Assembly: GCF_023278565.1 (NCBI RefSeq) | Contig: NC_064672.1 | Coordinates: 372,001-436,000 of the forward strand | From: Colletotrichum lupini | Lineage: Eukaryota; Ascomycota; Sordariomycetes; Glomerellales; Glomerellaceae | Length of the DNA: 64,000 bases | Direction: 5' to 3' | Part shown: positions 49,350 through 62,508 of the stretch, piece after piece | How positions within the stretch are numbered: position 1 is the first letter of the stretch | How the letters are laid out: every line of letters starts with the position of its first letter | Made by a program: the position numbers and the translations under genes | The notes under the pieces: model-generated | Database searches by the model: none | Told to the model about the DNA's origin: nothing | What the model saw: only the letters and a program-made list of their open reading frames with translations

Positions 49350-51907
49350 ATGGCATCAGCTACTAGTGATGGTCAGCCGTTCATCTACCAGACCCAGCTG
49401 CCTGAATCACAATCACAAGCACAGTCCAACTTTGCAGACTGCGCCCACAGGACAGAAAAAACCACTAATACCAAGCGTATCATTGTCTGCTGTGACGGAA
49501 CATGGAACAACTCGTCGGTCTCCCAAGTACCTCACCACTTTTCTGTCGCTGATTCTGATACTCCATAGTAACAAGAGGGGAGGCATTCCTACTAACGTGG
49601 CCCGCCTGTCGTCTGCCATTGCCCGCAAGTGCTGCACGGGCATGCCGCAGGTCGTCTACTACCACCGAGGAGCCGGGACTGAGGAATCTAAAGTTGCCCA
49701 GACTCTTGGTGGAGTTTTTGGGAAGGGCATCGTTCAGGTCAGTCTCCCTTTGCAATGTCTGTCGTGGGGTGACGGCTATCGCTAACCTTTCAATGCCGTC
49801 GCTCAGGACATCGCTGATGTTTACCGCTTCGTGTGCGATAACTATAACCCAGGAGATGAGATTTTAATTGTCGGATTCTCCCGCGGAGCCTTTACCGCGC
49901 GATCGGTCTCCGGATTGATTTGCAATCTTGGGCTTCTGAACCGCGTCGGCCTATCACAATTTGGGGCAATCTTCCACGACTACCAGACCTTCCCCAATTG
50001 GAAGTACCCGGGGAGCTTTGACAAAGACGAGCATTTGGTAGGCTTTACGCTTACCAATTTCATGCGCCGTAAGAAACAAAAAGCTTCTGAGAACGACAAG
50101 GTCGAGGAACGTGAGAGTGCTGCTCTAGAAGACGAGTTGAACGAGGATAAAAGAGAATTCTTCGAGAAAATGACCACATATCGTGAAAACAGGAAGGGCT
50201 ATGGACCAATGGATCTCCGCAAGATGGCTAGAGAATACAGAAACAGACTTGAAAAGGTAAGAAGAAAGCTGTCACCTTGGTCTGGGAATCAATTCACTGA
50301 CCATTGTTTTCACCAGCACGGCATGGTTCTTACCAAGTGGGAGACTCAATTCCGAGATGGCCAATTGGGCCTCTTCCCGGTCCCTACGGACGTCAATGTT
50401 AGAGCAGTTGGTCAGTCTTCAAATCCTATACCCCGCAAAGAAAGAGAAACCCAGTCTGATTGCCCTTAACTCAGCTGTATGGGATACTGTTGGAAGTCTA
50501 GGTTGGCCAAAAATGCCCTGGGAGAAGGTCCGCATAGGCCGCAGCGCTGATGAGGTGAGTTCAAGCTTTCTTTAGTAGCCAAAAAAACTGGATCAATTCC
50601 TTTTCTGAGAAACACGACTGACACAATCAGCTTCGATTTGCAAGCCTCGACGTCAATCCCAAAGTGGACTATGCCTTCCATGCTCTCGCACTGGACGAAT
50701 GGCGCACCGCATTCAAACCGACATTGTGGGGCAAGGACAATAATACACACACGCAGCTTCGACAGGTATGGTTTCCTGGCAGCCACAGTAACGTCGGAGG
50801 AGGCTTCGAAGACCAACAAATCGCCACTATTGCACTTGCTTGTAAGGTCTCCCGTCTTCTAATGACTGAAATATACCGTCGCGGATGTCAGCTAACAGCA
50901 TAAAATAGGGATGGCGGACCAGCTTACCTCTGTCGGTGTTGAGTTCAGCACGCCTGAGATGAAGCGGCTTTTCTACACCCTCACCCCTGGTGTCGAACCT
51001 CGACCATGGGCAATGGGAAAAATTTCCAATCCCGGGAAGGCCACTTCGATCCCTGACGAAGCATACAACGCCATTTGGTACCCGTGGCAAAAGTTGAAGG
51101 GAGATAACACTGTCTTGGGCACACGTACTCCGGGCTTATACAAGACCGACGATGGGAAAAATAGGCTCGTGAATCCTAACCAGCTCATTCATCCCTCTGT
51201 ACGCATCCGATATCTCTACGACGGCAAAGGTCTCGATGACGTTGGGGTGTGGGAATGCGCAGCCTTGATGAAAAATGGGTTTAGACTCGAGAAGAGTACA
51301 GAGCCACTTAAGATCGTCGACCCATACCCCAAGACTCCTATTGCATCGTCATACGAAACGCTCACGGGCACCGTATCATCCGTCCACGGCGGCCATACTA
51401 TGGACCTCGAATCCCACAAGGGACACACTTGTTGTCCATCAGGTGCCGTTCGAAGCCGACCTCTGCCTTCTGGAACAAGCCGAGAATCACTGGGTTTGGA
51501 CCCGGGATAACGCAAAAGAGGGTGCGCGAATTTTGCACGAGGAGCGAATCGGAATCTGGGAACGTCTCTTCATCGACATCAATCACAAGCTGGTGTTACG
51601 CCAAAAGCATGAGGAATTGAAGAGGGCCGAGATCAAAGCTAAGCAGCCTGAAGAGAAGCAGACCTGGGGACAATGGTTCAAGGAAAAGGCAGAGACAGCC
51701 AAGGGAGCTGCTGGAAAGGCGCTCAATAACACCGTCGTCGGGAGATTCCTTGGGCCATCCGCCAGGCTCAAGCCTTTGGACTACCCCAAACATTTTGGAT
51801 ACCATGACTTCGTTTCTTGGCAGCGAGGTGATGTCAGGAAGACGCGGCTGCAAAATCCTTGGGAGAAGAGTAACAAGGCTAGAGCATACCAAGCTGACAG
51901 CAAGTGA
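49350..51907 (+). CDS. DUF2235 alpha/beta-hydrolase-like protein
   Basis: Eight exons join in frame to 700 residues: 49350-49526, 49576-49737, 49807-50256, 50317-50410, 50475-50554, 50631-50841, 50909-51372, 51443-51907. Introns are 49-76 nt with GT...AG borders. The first acceptor (CAAG at 49575) is chosen because the nearer TAG would bring a stop in frame. The N-terminal motif IIVCCDGTWNN and TNVARL are family hallmarks. The nucleophile elbow GFSRGAFTAR lies near residues 137-146, and AVWDTVGSLG and PGSHSNVGGG follow. A charged insertion (about 195-240) and a Lys/Glu-rich C-terminus (about 585-700) flank the hydrolase part. DUF2235 proteins resemble bacterial phospholipase-type effectors; the fungal function is unknown. 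The start lies 185 bp from a RIP-mutated LTR, yet the exons look intact. Confidence 0.85.
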
Positions 51908-52168
51908 TGAACGTAGATTAGCTACTCTGAGCTTGGAGTTGGGGAAATATTAGTCTACCGATGAGAAGCTCTTTCCATCGCACACTGATAGCCTGGAAAT
52001 CGACCGCAATATCAATGAGTGTTGCCCTTCTATTCAAATTCTGTAATTGACATAGTGGGATCTGACCTCTGAACCGATCTTGCAATTTCTACGACGTCCC
52101 CATCCGCCTGATTGAAGGAAATTAAGCAGGAAGTCCGATTGAGCCATCTCGCGTTGCAAGACCTGACT

Positions 52169-53809
52169 TCATGTTCTCTTCGCATAGCTCACACGACAAG
52201 GAAAGAAGCGACTCGGATTGGCTGCTCCCCCGCGACTCACCAAATACACAGGATCCCCATGATACTTCTCTGTTTGCCCGGTCTCTTCATACGCAGGTTT
52301 GAAATCAAATTCTCTCGCAGTCAGAGCACACACCATCTTGATCTCAGCCAAAGCCATCTCTTGCCCTATGCAACTCCTGGGTCCTCTCTCGAAGGGACGC
52401 CAACCATTGGCAGGAGGTTGCAGAGGGTCATCTTTTTCCTTCACCAACCAACGGTCTGGGAGGAACTCGCTTGAGCGGAACCAGTACCGTGAGTTATGAT
52501 GGATTGCGTAGTGGCTGACATAGACATTGCATCTTTCCGTTGGAAGTGACCTCAGAGCTGCTACAGGTTTCTCCCTCGTATCAGTCTCTGAGGTATCAGA
52601 GAAGGCCTGAATGAAGACATTGAAAACTCGATTGCCCAGTCTCTGAGTTGCTCCGGGAGGGTAAATGCGCAAGGACTCTTTGATGACGGCAGTCGTGTAC
52701 GGGAGCTGATTAAGAAGCTTCGGCTGAGAGGCTATCAGGCCCGCTGTTGCCTTCAAGTCGGAGCCAAAGACATTGTCGTGCTCAACTCGAACGCGTGCCA
52801 GTACTTCTGGGTGCTGCGACAGGAGATTGGTCATGAAAACGATCGATGACCCGGTTGTGTCATAACCTGCAAGCATCATAAACTTAATCTGTGACCGAAT
52901 AACATCGGGAAGTATTCGCAGGTGGCCTTGGTCTTGTGGTGCATTGGCGGCATCCAGTATCGAGATGGAGTTTGTTTGTTTGCTCTCGGCAGCTTCTGAG
53001 TTCTCCTTTAGTACTTTCTTGATGTACGAGTCCATCCGCCAAGTATTGTAGCATTGTACAAAGGGCCTGATGAAGTTAATGTCCCTCAGTAGCGAAGTGC
53101 CGCGATAATGCAGCCAGCTGAGCTGCGAAGCCATCGCGGCGGCAAAAAGGTTGTAGCCTGCCTGACAATGCATATCATGGCCCATGATAGCCTTGCTTGA
53201 AAAGTCCATGGTAAGGTCGAGAGCCATCGGACTCAGAGAAACCACCTCGTTCCTGTTTACACATCGGCGTAGACGATCACAGAAGACCCCAGCTATCTCA
53301 ACCAAACTGGGCACCAGTCCGGCGATATTCGCGACTCGAAAGCCAGGGCTGAAGATGTTGTGCCAGAATTTCCATTCGTCTCCTTCCATAGTGTCCAGAT
53401 CGTAACCACCTGTGAGCGGTTTCAGGAACTCTCGCTGGCCTGGCTCTTTCGGGAGAGATTGACCTTGTGCCACCTGACGAGCCCCATCTGGTGACAGAAC
53501 GACCAGCATGGGCTTAAAAAAGGGCCACTGATCCAAATAGAAGGCCTGATCGAGATGTGGATAACGCAAGCGAATTTCATGGGCCAGTGCTGCCGACGGC
53601 ATGATGTCAGGTGGTAAATCTTTCAGGATCCTTCCGATTAGTTTGAGATGGCCCCAGATCGGATCATGAGGGGGCATTGGCAACCCTTGACGCTGAAGTG
53701 ACCTGAAAAGGTTGCGGGCGTTGTACAAGGAGTAAACAAAGTAGAGAGTAGCTGGTAGACAGCCTGCCCCTAAGGTTTGCCAGGCCGATGATAGGCTCAT
53801 CTTGTTCAT
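52169..53809 (-). CDS. Cytochrome P450 monooxygenase
   Basis: One open frame encodes 546 residues. A hydrophobic N-terminal anchor (about 12-28, LGAGCLPATLYFVYSLY) precedes a proline-rich hinge (LPMPPHDPIWGH, about 43-54). The I-helix oxygen-binding motif AGYDTTGSS is at 314-322, the ExxR motif ESLR at 378-381, and the heme loop PFERGPRSCIG has its ligand Cys480. All hallmark residues are present, so the enzyme should be ER-bound and active with a P450 reductase. The family looks like the CYP59-type clan that includes mycotoxin-pathway enzymes, but I cannot assign substrate or CYP number. Between RLGN and LPTERCNVYVSHYAIHHN the loop is about 26 residues, longer than usual; an unrecognised intron there is possible. 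The gene is followed by the DUF2235 gene in convergent orientation, 261 bp away. Confidence 0.88.
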   Translation of the reverse strand: MNKMSLSSAWQTLGAGCLPATLYFVYSLYNARNLFRSLQRQGLPMPPHDPIWGHLKLIGRILKDLPPDIMPSAALAHEIRLRYPHLDQAFYLDQWPFFKPMLVVLSPDGARQVAQGQSLPKEPGQREFLKPLTGGYDLDTMEGDEWKFWHNIFSPGFRVANIAGLVPSLVEIAGVFCDRLRRCVNRNEVVSLSPMALDLTMDFSSKAIMGHDMHCQAGYNLFAAAMASQLSWLHYRGTSLLRDINFIRPFVQCYNTWRMDSYIKKVLKENSEAAESKQTNSISILDAANAPQDQGHLRILPDVIRSQIKFMMLAGYDTTGSSIVFMTNLLSQHPEVLARVRVEHDNVFGSDLKATAGLIASQPKLLNQLPYTTAVIKESLRIYPPGATQRLGNRVFNVFIQAFSDTSETDTREKPVAALRSLPTERCNVYVSHYAIHHNSRYWFRSSEFLPDRWLVKEKDDPLQPPANGWRPFERGPRSCIGQEMALAEIKMVCALTAREFDFKPAYEETGQTEKYHGDPVYLVSRGGAANPSRFFPCRVSYAKRT

Positions 53810-55192
53810 GATGGTTTACGTGCGAATGTGAATAAGTTGTGAATAGCTGCACAAGTGGAAGGGGCTAATGTACTGGACGGGTCAAGCGAGATGAAAAGCA
53901 CGCAACCCCAACGAACATCGCTGGGTGGCTTTTGAAAGGCGCGGAGCTTCTGCGACTATGCTCAGACACTCGTGGAGCTACTGCGACTTTCAATCTATCG
54001 GGAGGGGGTAAAGTTCACCTTGTCAACCCCGCGTTGAAATCATAAAGCTTAAGCTTTCCAACATGAAGCATTGTACCGTACAGCGCCACGAGCTCGTGTT
54101 CGGTATCGTATCAAATGATCCGGTAAGAGCCTAGTCTGATTCGCTAATGGCATGCTGAATCGTCAAAAGATCAGATGAAGTACGGAGCGACCGGTGTGAG
54201 GCGGTGGTCATTGTTTCAATGTCGATTGACTTAGCACAATAACGCAGCATTGGAATGAAATAATATGAGAATAAAACTCAGCACAGGAATCACATTATGT
54301 ATTCAACTACGGACAAGTCTCATGGATATGTTTGTAGTTCAAAAGACTAACAAAATATTCCCATACAGTTGATTGCTTCGATCAAACGGAACGGTCATAG
54401 TGATCGGAATGGGACTTTGGAAAGCACCAAATCATATTTCGAACGACCTCAGTTAGCAAGCTCCCGTAGTGCTGAGAGCACGCATGGTCGAATGTCTATG
54501 TTGGCTTGTGGCGTTTGTTAATAAGGGCATTGACGCCATGTTCAACTGCCTCGCCATACATAAGGTACGGAACGAATACAAGCCTTTGCACGTTCAAGAT
54601 ATGGTGCAAATTTTGAACGATTCAAGCCAAGAAGATCCTATTCCGTTCGAGTAATATCGTAGGAAATGCCCTCTCAAGCCCCGCTCAATACTTGTTCACG
54701 CATTTCGCGATTAATAAACGCGGAGTTTTGCCGAAATATCAAGCACGCCATTATATGCCTGCCTTTCGCCGATATCATTGGTGTTTACGGACTTGCACCT
54801 GCACACTGATTGTAGGTAGGTACCCTACCAAAAGAAACAATTCAACCCATGTTTCCGACATCGGTGGCTCCTAAAAAGGCGGTTGCCTTATCGAAATGGT
54901 GCACCGGAAACTTGGCTACTCATTGGTCTTCCGATACCTGGGAGGTAAACGGAGGTTCTGTGGCGTTACATATCATGACTAGTAGACGCACTCTGACTTG
55001 ACTGTCGATGTCGCCATGAGACCCGCCGAAGACGACAATCAACCCGACTTCCGAGCCACAGGATTTGAACAAGGAGTCACAGACACAGGGCTTGTAGATA
55101 AGCTCACAGATTTCCGATGCGAAAAAGTAGAGAGTGCAGGTACATGCCTTACGGCACATTTAGTCTCACGTTCCATCTCTCGTCTGCATACA
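53810..55192. other. Divergent intergenic region between P450 and MFS genes
   Basis: About 1.4 kb that should contain both promoters. Short frames (54469-54654, 54998 onward, plus) show no domain. A GTAGGTAGGTACCCTACC tract is at 54814-54831. No RIP signature. Confidence 0.4.
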
Positions 55193-55819
55193 ATGTCGCT
55201 TCCTGACGAAAAGAATCCCAAAGATGCCTTCGTCATCGGCGAAAGCGAAAACGAAGCTCATGATGGAGTCAAAGTCCCTTATCATGTAGATACCGAGAGG
55301 TCAGTCTACGTGGACTCCAAGAGGACGTGGAGATCATTCTTCTGGTCGAGTAAGTCGCTTGAATTACCAAGTCAGAAAGAAGTGATAGAGAATCAAGTTG
55401 CTGACTTCAATTTTCCATTTTAGCACTCGATGTTCCCAAAGATGAAGCACGGTTTCTGACCAAGCTCGATTTGACACTCATATCAGCATCAGCTCTCGGC
55501 GTTATGTGTCGCTATCTTGATCAAGTCAACATCACGAATGCTTTCAGTTAGTGTTCGGACCTAGTTTTATTCCTGAGCTTTCCTAAATATCGCTCTAGAC
55601 AGTGGAATGAAAGAGGATCTTTCGTTGTTCGGAAAAGAACTCAACTACGCCAACGCTATTTGGAGTGCAGCATACGTGTTCGGACAGATACCGTCGAACC
55701 TACTTCTCACCCGAGTGAGTTTTGACCACTCCACTTTCGAAGAAGATTACACATATGTTGATAACATCTCAGGTCAATGCTCCTCTTTACATTGCATTTC
55801 TCGAGTTTGCCTGGACAGT

Positions 55820-55824
55820 CTTCA
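55820..55824. repeat. Target-site duplication of element 3, left copy (CTTCA)
   Basis: CTTCA, within permease exon 4, is repeated exactly at 62734-62738 directly after the right LTR. Confidence 0.85.
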
Positions 55825-56049
55825 TGTTGGATTACGAGGCAGAAAAGGGGCCCTATTAGGTAGTTAGGTAGGGGTAGTAGGTAGGCAGTCTGGGCCCGTG
55901 CAGACGGACCCTTCTACCTACCTATACCTACTAAGGGACCGCGGGCTCTGCCCACGATCTTCCCCTCTTATATATACGTAATAGACCTATACTAACCTAT
56001 TAACCTAGTTATAATTAAAAGGTCTAACTTACTTACGTATATATTAATA
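55825..56049 (+). repeat. Left LTR of element 3 (225 bp)
   Basis: It begins TGTTGGATTACGAGG and ends TATATTAATA. Its first ~130 bp keep CpA and TpG (GGCAGTCTGGG, GTGCAGACGG, CTCTGCCCACG). The inner 80 bp are mutated. A TATA-like TTATATATA at 55968-55976 fits the LTR promoter. GTAGGTAGG and CTACCTACC arms flank the GC-rich core and could form a hairpin. Confidence 0.85.
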
Positions 56050-57499
56050 CTAATTAGTAATTAAATTATATATATATTTTTATCATAGGTTAATAAGGAT
56101 ATAACTATAAAAGAAATAGCCTCGACCTACCTCGCTAGCTATTCTAATTTATTAACTTAGTTCTATTTATTTAATTAATAATAAATAGCCTAGTTTATAC
56201 TACCTTAGCTCTCTTTTATTATTACTAGCTAACGACTAATTAACTAGTCGCGGGCTATTAAGAGCGCGCTTTATTACGTACGATCTTTTTTACTAAGACT
56301 ATTATTATAAAAAGATTAACTACTTTATTATTATTATTAACTTTATTTTTATTATTAATATTATTTCTACTAGCCTTATTATTATTAGTAACTTCTCTTT
56401 AATCGAACTACTCGTAAAGGAATTTATTTTAAATATATTATAACTAAGCACTACTTTAAATTAGTAATAAGTAAAAGGAGATTAATTACTAAAAGATTAA
56501 TCTAACGATCGCTAGCGTACTAGCGCTTAATAATAATAAGACTTTTAGAATTATAAGTATATTAATAGCGAATCTTTTACTAATAGCGAAGTATTTTAAA
56601 ATACTAAGGAAAAGAAAAGATTTTAATAGTAATAATAATAGGGATTTATTTTATATTATTAATAAATCTACCTCTTTCTAACTTAATAAAAGCTCTGAGA
56701 CTAAATTAGTAAAAATAAAGTACGAGAAGTATTAAAAAGAATTATTAATTAGTAACTAACGGAATCTTCTATTTATTACTAGAAGTACGGTTATAAAAGG
56801 CCTTTTTTTTTTACGACCTTTTATTAACCTTAATAACTTTCTATTTATATACCTTATTAAAAAAATAGAATTTTTTAATTAGTAATAATAGCCCGCTTAT
56901 TACTATTAAAACGATTATTACGACCGATTTACTATTCTATTTAACCTAACTAATATTATATTATAATTATAATATAACAATTATATCCTATAATAATCTT
57001 TTATTATATAACTTATTTTATAAATATATTATAGTAACTACCGGCCCTAGTAGTAAATAAGAAGGGTTTAACGATTAGTTAATATTATTTTTAGCCTACT
57101 TATATTTTTAAATTACAGAACTATATTTAATTCTAATTCGCTAGTAGGACTACGTTAACTTAACTTAATAAGGCTTATTTAATATTATATTCGCTTTTAT
57201 AAACGATAAAAAGCTTAATATTTTTATTTTTTATATAATAAGATATTATTATCGAGACGGCCTAACGGGCGAGGAGCTATAAAAGGACTTTAAAACTAAT
57301 TTTTAAAGCTAAGAAGTAGGGGACTTTTTAAGAATAAAAAGTGCGATTTTTAAGAAGCTAAAAGACTTTTTTATAAATAATAGTATTAATTTAATAATTA
57401 GAAATCGTAATTAAATAGCGGAAAAGATCGCTAGTACCCTTAATACTTAATACTTCCCTACTTAGACTTCTAAGGAGATCGTAGTTTATTATAGCCGTA

Positions 57500-60400
57500 C
57501 TAAATATTTTAATATATTATATTACGATCCTTATTTTTTTTATTTACTATTCCCGTAGTTAGTAAGTATTAACGATTTTATTTAGTAAGTTAAAAAGATA
57601 GTAAGGGAATTTATATAACCCTAACTTACTTAATTTTAATAGTTAAGATTCCGATTTTAACTTTATTATTAACTAACCGATTTACTACCTCTTTAAAAAA
57701 AAAAGGAAGAAGAACTAGAAAATAAAGTTATTATTACTTAATAACGAAATCTACCCCGTTAAATATTATATTTTAATATAGAAACTAAAGATAATATTAT
57801 GCCTAATACTTACTAATTAATTAACCTCGCTAAGCTTTATAATAATAAGAATAAGTATAGTAATAAGAAGTACGATATTTTTAATAAAAAGCTTCGGATC
57901 TTTAAAGTATTATATTAATAAATAAGAATTAGTAAACGATACTATTCTAGTATTTTCCTAAATATACTTAAAAAAAGGGCGTTAACTTTTTATTTTAACT
58001 AACTTAATAATATTTTTAACCCGCTTAGTTTCGATATAATATATTAAAGGACCTAGGAGTACTTCGAGCTATTTATAAGTTATTAAAACTACCTCGCTAA
58101 GCTCTATAACTTCTATTAGTATTTTATAATTTATAAAAACTTAAGTAAGTCGAACTAATAGATTTTATAAGTATTAATTAACTATATTATAATCTTTTAT
58201 AAAGCACTAGCTACTTAGGGATTTATTTTTAATATAAGTAACTAACTCCTCTATTACGTAAGTAGTATATTAGAATATAGACTTATTATACTTAACCCGG
58301 TACTTATATTTATTAATATTTATTACTAACTTAGTATTTTAATTAATATTATAGAGAGAGAGCGCGATTATAATATGTAGTAATAGTATTTTTAAAATAA
58401 TATTTATAATAAAGAGGTCCTTATTACTTACTAGACCGACTGTACTTATAGTGGCTTTAATAAAGAGACCCGATTTAATAAATAGAATTAACGTAGCCGC
58501 GGTATTATTAATAAAAAGTATTTTATTTATTATAAAACCGGCTATTAATTAACTAAGTACTTAGAAGAAGAGCGACGTTAGGTATATAAGAAGTATAAAA
58601 ATAGTAAGGAAAGAAATAAGAGATTTATACTAAGTTTATATTTATAATTCCTCGCTTTTTATAAAGGAACCGCCCTTATTAACGACGATAATAATAATAT
58701 TATAATTTAATATTTTAATAGCCTCGACTTTAATTATAAGGATAATTACGAGGACGAAGTTTAGATTTTAATAATATATTTTATAACTATTACTAGCGGT
58801 AGAACCCTTGTAAATATCCTCGCTACTTAGGTAATAAAGTATAGCCTTATTAATATTACTTTTATTAACGAGTTAACTAAGCTTACGGAACTAATAACCT
58901 CTTTTTTATTAAATAGGAGGTATTCGTTAGGGGATTTTTAAAGTATTATGCTTAATACTAATACTATAGAATTCTTAATTATAAGCTACTTTTAACTCTT
59001 TATATTATAATAGTAACGACCCGAAGTTATTTTTAATATTTCTAGAGCTAGCGAGGTAGGTATTTAATTTAGTAATAATAAACCCATAAGGTTATTAAAA
59101 TTTACGGTCGTTAGTACCCTATTTAGTAATATTATTTTTTACGTTTTGCTAACTAATACTCCTTTTTTATATTACTTAAGGGATATAGATAAGCTAGGAG
59201 TATATTTTAATAATATTAATAACCTACTAGTTAAGGGAAATATTATAATACTTATTATTTATAAATAGGGATACCCTTAGCTTCTGCTCTTTAATAATAA
59301 GAAAGTTATTATTAACTACCTAATGGAGGGCGAATTATATTACTTATATTAGCGCTTTAGTTACTTTTTAGTTCCTCGTTTTTTAAAGCTACTTTAGTAG
59401 TTTAGTAATAATATAAAGATCGTAGCCCTTAAAAAGCTTATAAAGATTTATTCATAATATTAATTTAACGCTACTACTCCTAGCCGATTTAAATTTACTT
59501 TGCGAGATAATTATAATTTTAACTATAAAGTCGTAATTAACGTAATATACTTAATAAATTATAAGGGTACTAATTAATTAGTATTTTACGTTATTAATAT
59601 TACTACTTTTTTTTAAGTAGTAAGGTTCTTTGCGGATATAATTACGAAGTATATATAGGAGGCTTTTTAGCTATATTAAATTAATATTTACCTCGGTCCA
59701 CTAGATTAGATTATTATAAATACTAATAAGAACTTTAGTGCCGTAAAGTTTAAATTCTTTACTAAATTTATATTTATTAAGGTTAAAGAAGTACTTATCG
59801 AAGTTTATAATAGTATTAATAAGGCTAAGAAATACTACGCAGTATTTAAAAAGGTATACGATATTATTTAAAATAAGTACTTATTAATAAGCGTAGAGGT
59901 TATATTTTAAGTTATAATTAAGGTAATTAATAATATAATTAGCTTAAATAGCCTCGTTTTTATACTCTTCGTTTTTAGAGCTTTTTTATATATTTTTAAT
60001 AAATCTTTACCGTTATTAGATATTATTTAACATATAGAGGTAGTTAAAAAAGTAATAAAGGAAGTTTATAGACTTTGTATTAGTAAGTAAGTAAGCGAGG
60101 TACTAGCTATTTAAAACGGATTAAATATTTCCTATATTATTAATCTATTATTATAATTAAATATTAAAGTTTAGTAAGAAAATAAGGGATAAAAAGGCTT
60201 ATTTAAGCTCGTTTTAATAAATAGTACTACTTATATAATAAAATTACCTTACGGCTTAATAAGCTTCTAAGTTATTATAATTAAACCTTAGTACTTAAAA
60301 GAGGTCGACTCTAAGCCGCTAGCTATAATAATAAAGTACGTTAACTACTTATTAATCCCTATAGTTAACTAGTTAATTAATCATAGCGCTATTATAAACG

Positions 60401-62125
60401 AAGTCCTTAACGAGATTATTATTATAGTTAATAACGACCTTTTATTATAGAGTAAGAGGATTAGAAAAATATTAATATAGCGCGGCTATAGTAATACTTT
60501 TATAATTATAACTTAATTTATATTTAAAAAAGAGGTAAATTTTAAGTTAGTTACTAAGCTCCGTAATAAGGGTATTATTACTACTTTAAAAGTACTTTTT
60601 ATAAAATTTATTAATAAAGAGCTTTTAGGACTAGTAAAGAGAGGGGTAATTAAATTTATTTAACTTAGCCCTAAATATAGGGATATAAAGATATTTAAGT
60701 CTCGATTTATTAACGAAATTAAGAACCTAGGACTTAACCTTATTAAAAAGTTTTACTTAGTTATATAAGGGTATAATAACGAGGGGAAAAAGGAGATCCT
60801 TATATAGTTACTAATAATTTAAAAAACTAATTAATATCTAATTTTTACCCTAGCCCCGACCCTAATTTAAAAAGGCTACGTCGTTTAGTTACGAAATATT
60901 ACTTAAGTATATGTATAATTAAGCTAACCTCTTTACTATAAGGTTTTTACTTAATTATTAACTCGGATCCGTTATTTATACTCTAAGGGTACTATTTTAT
61001 ATATTATATAGTTATTATATAGTCTCGTAGAATTTAGTACTTATTAGTAAGTAATATATAATAAGTATTATTTAAAAATGCTCTAAATAATAATATTTAC
61101 GTTCGATTTATACTTACTAGTCTCAATAAGAGAAAGCGGATTATTTATTATTATTAATATATAGACTAATAATATTATTAAACTATTAAATAAGACTTTT
61201 AGTTAAAAAGAAAAAACTAAGCTTAAGCGCGCTAAGCTACTAACTAAATTAAAATAATAACTATTAGCTAACGAGCTATTTATTTTTAATAACGGGATTA
61301 TTTTATTAGAAAGTATTAATATAGTGCTTAAATAAAAGAACTAAAAGAAAAAGCTTAAGTAAGTTAACCCCTCGGTATTAAATACTAAATAATAATTCGT
61401 TAAGTAACGAGCTCGAGGTACTTATATTATATTAATTTACTAATTAGAAGTAGCTTTTAATATATCGTTTATTATTTAATATTAAGTAGATCCGTTATTT
61501 ATTAATTACGCTATGCTAAACCGTTATATTAAATAGTAAATAGAATACTTAGACCGAGGGCTTATATTCGTATTATTAAATCTAACTATAGCTAAACTCT
61601 TTATCTTTATAAATAAGTTATTCGCGAATAATACTAATTATATTTTATAATTAAGTTATATTATTATTTTTATGAATAAAAAATAGACTAACGAGAGCTT
61701 TATAATTAATAATAATATTATTTACTATAGCTCTACGAAGAGTAAAAGGATTATTTAGAGCGTATTAGTATTAGAGGTTTACGGAATAGTTATAGGCGTT
61801 AACGTTACTTATACTATTTTAATTACCTTAGACCTTATTACTAAATAACTCGACGTTCTAAAGATCTTTATTATAGTTTATATAAATTTATATTTATTAT
61901 ATAAATACCTCGTTAAGCTAGGTATTACGAAAAAAAAAGCGCTTTATAATAAATATTATAATACTTAAGTAATTATATAAACGCCGTAAGCTTTGCGAGA
62001 TTTATTAAATTAATAGTAATAATAACCTAACTAATAGGTTTATAAAAAGTATATTAAATAAGTTCTTTAAACGATTCGTTAATAAAGGAATTATTATACT
62101 TAAAATAGAAGGATAAGTAATACGT
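57500..62125 (+). pseudogene. Remains of copia gag-pol in element 3
   Basis: Reading through stops, a zinc-knuckle remnant occurs near 58515-58590 (KKYFIYYKTGY...LTKYLEEERR). The pre-integrase/integrase region is near 59460-59990, with PSRFKFTLRDN, YKVVINVIYL and an YLGPLD...NKNF block. The RNase H block lies near 61600-62060 (LFIFINKLFANNTNYIL, then LYLLYKYLVKLGITKKK). All parts are interrupted by stops. Limits are approximate. Confidence 0.65.
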
Positions 62126-62508
62126 AGTTAAAATAGTAATATATTATAAGTAATAAGTTGTTTAGTAAACGTATATACTTCTCGGGCTTTAGTTTAGAGA
62201 GAAACGTACGTATTCGGGGCGTAGTTAGACTAATAAAAAGCTTTTTTTTAACTACGCTAAATTTAACAATTTTTAAGGAGTATAGGTATATAAATTATAT
62301 ATATTAAAGGATTAGGAAGTAATTAAAAAGAGGGGATATTAAAATTTCTATATAAATAATTATAATAGAAGCTATACTAAAATTTTAATATACGGCTTTA
62401 GGTATTTTTAAATAGGGGATTAACTATAGATTTTATTATTAGTTCTCGCTAGCGGGGGACCTAGCCCCTATTTTAGCTTTTTTTATTATAAAAGTAAAAG
62501 ACTATTAA

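Noticed and set aside
54998..55192. Upstream extension of the permease frame to an earlier ATG
   Set aside because: The extension lacks family resemblance. MSLPDEKNPKD at 55193 matches the usual polar start of this permease class.
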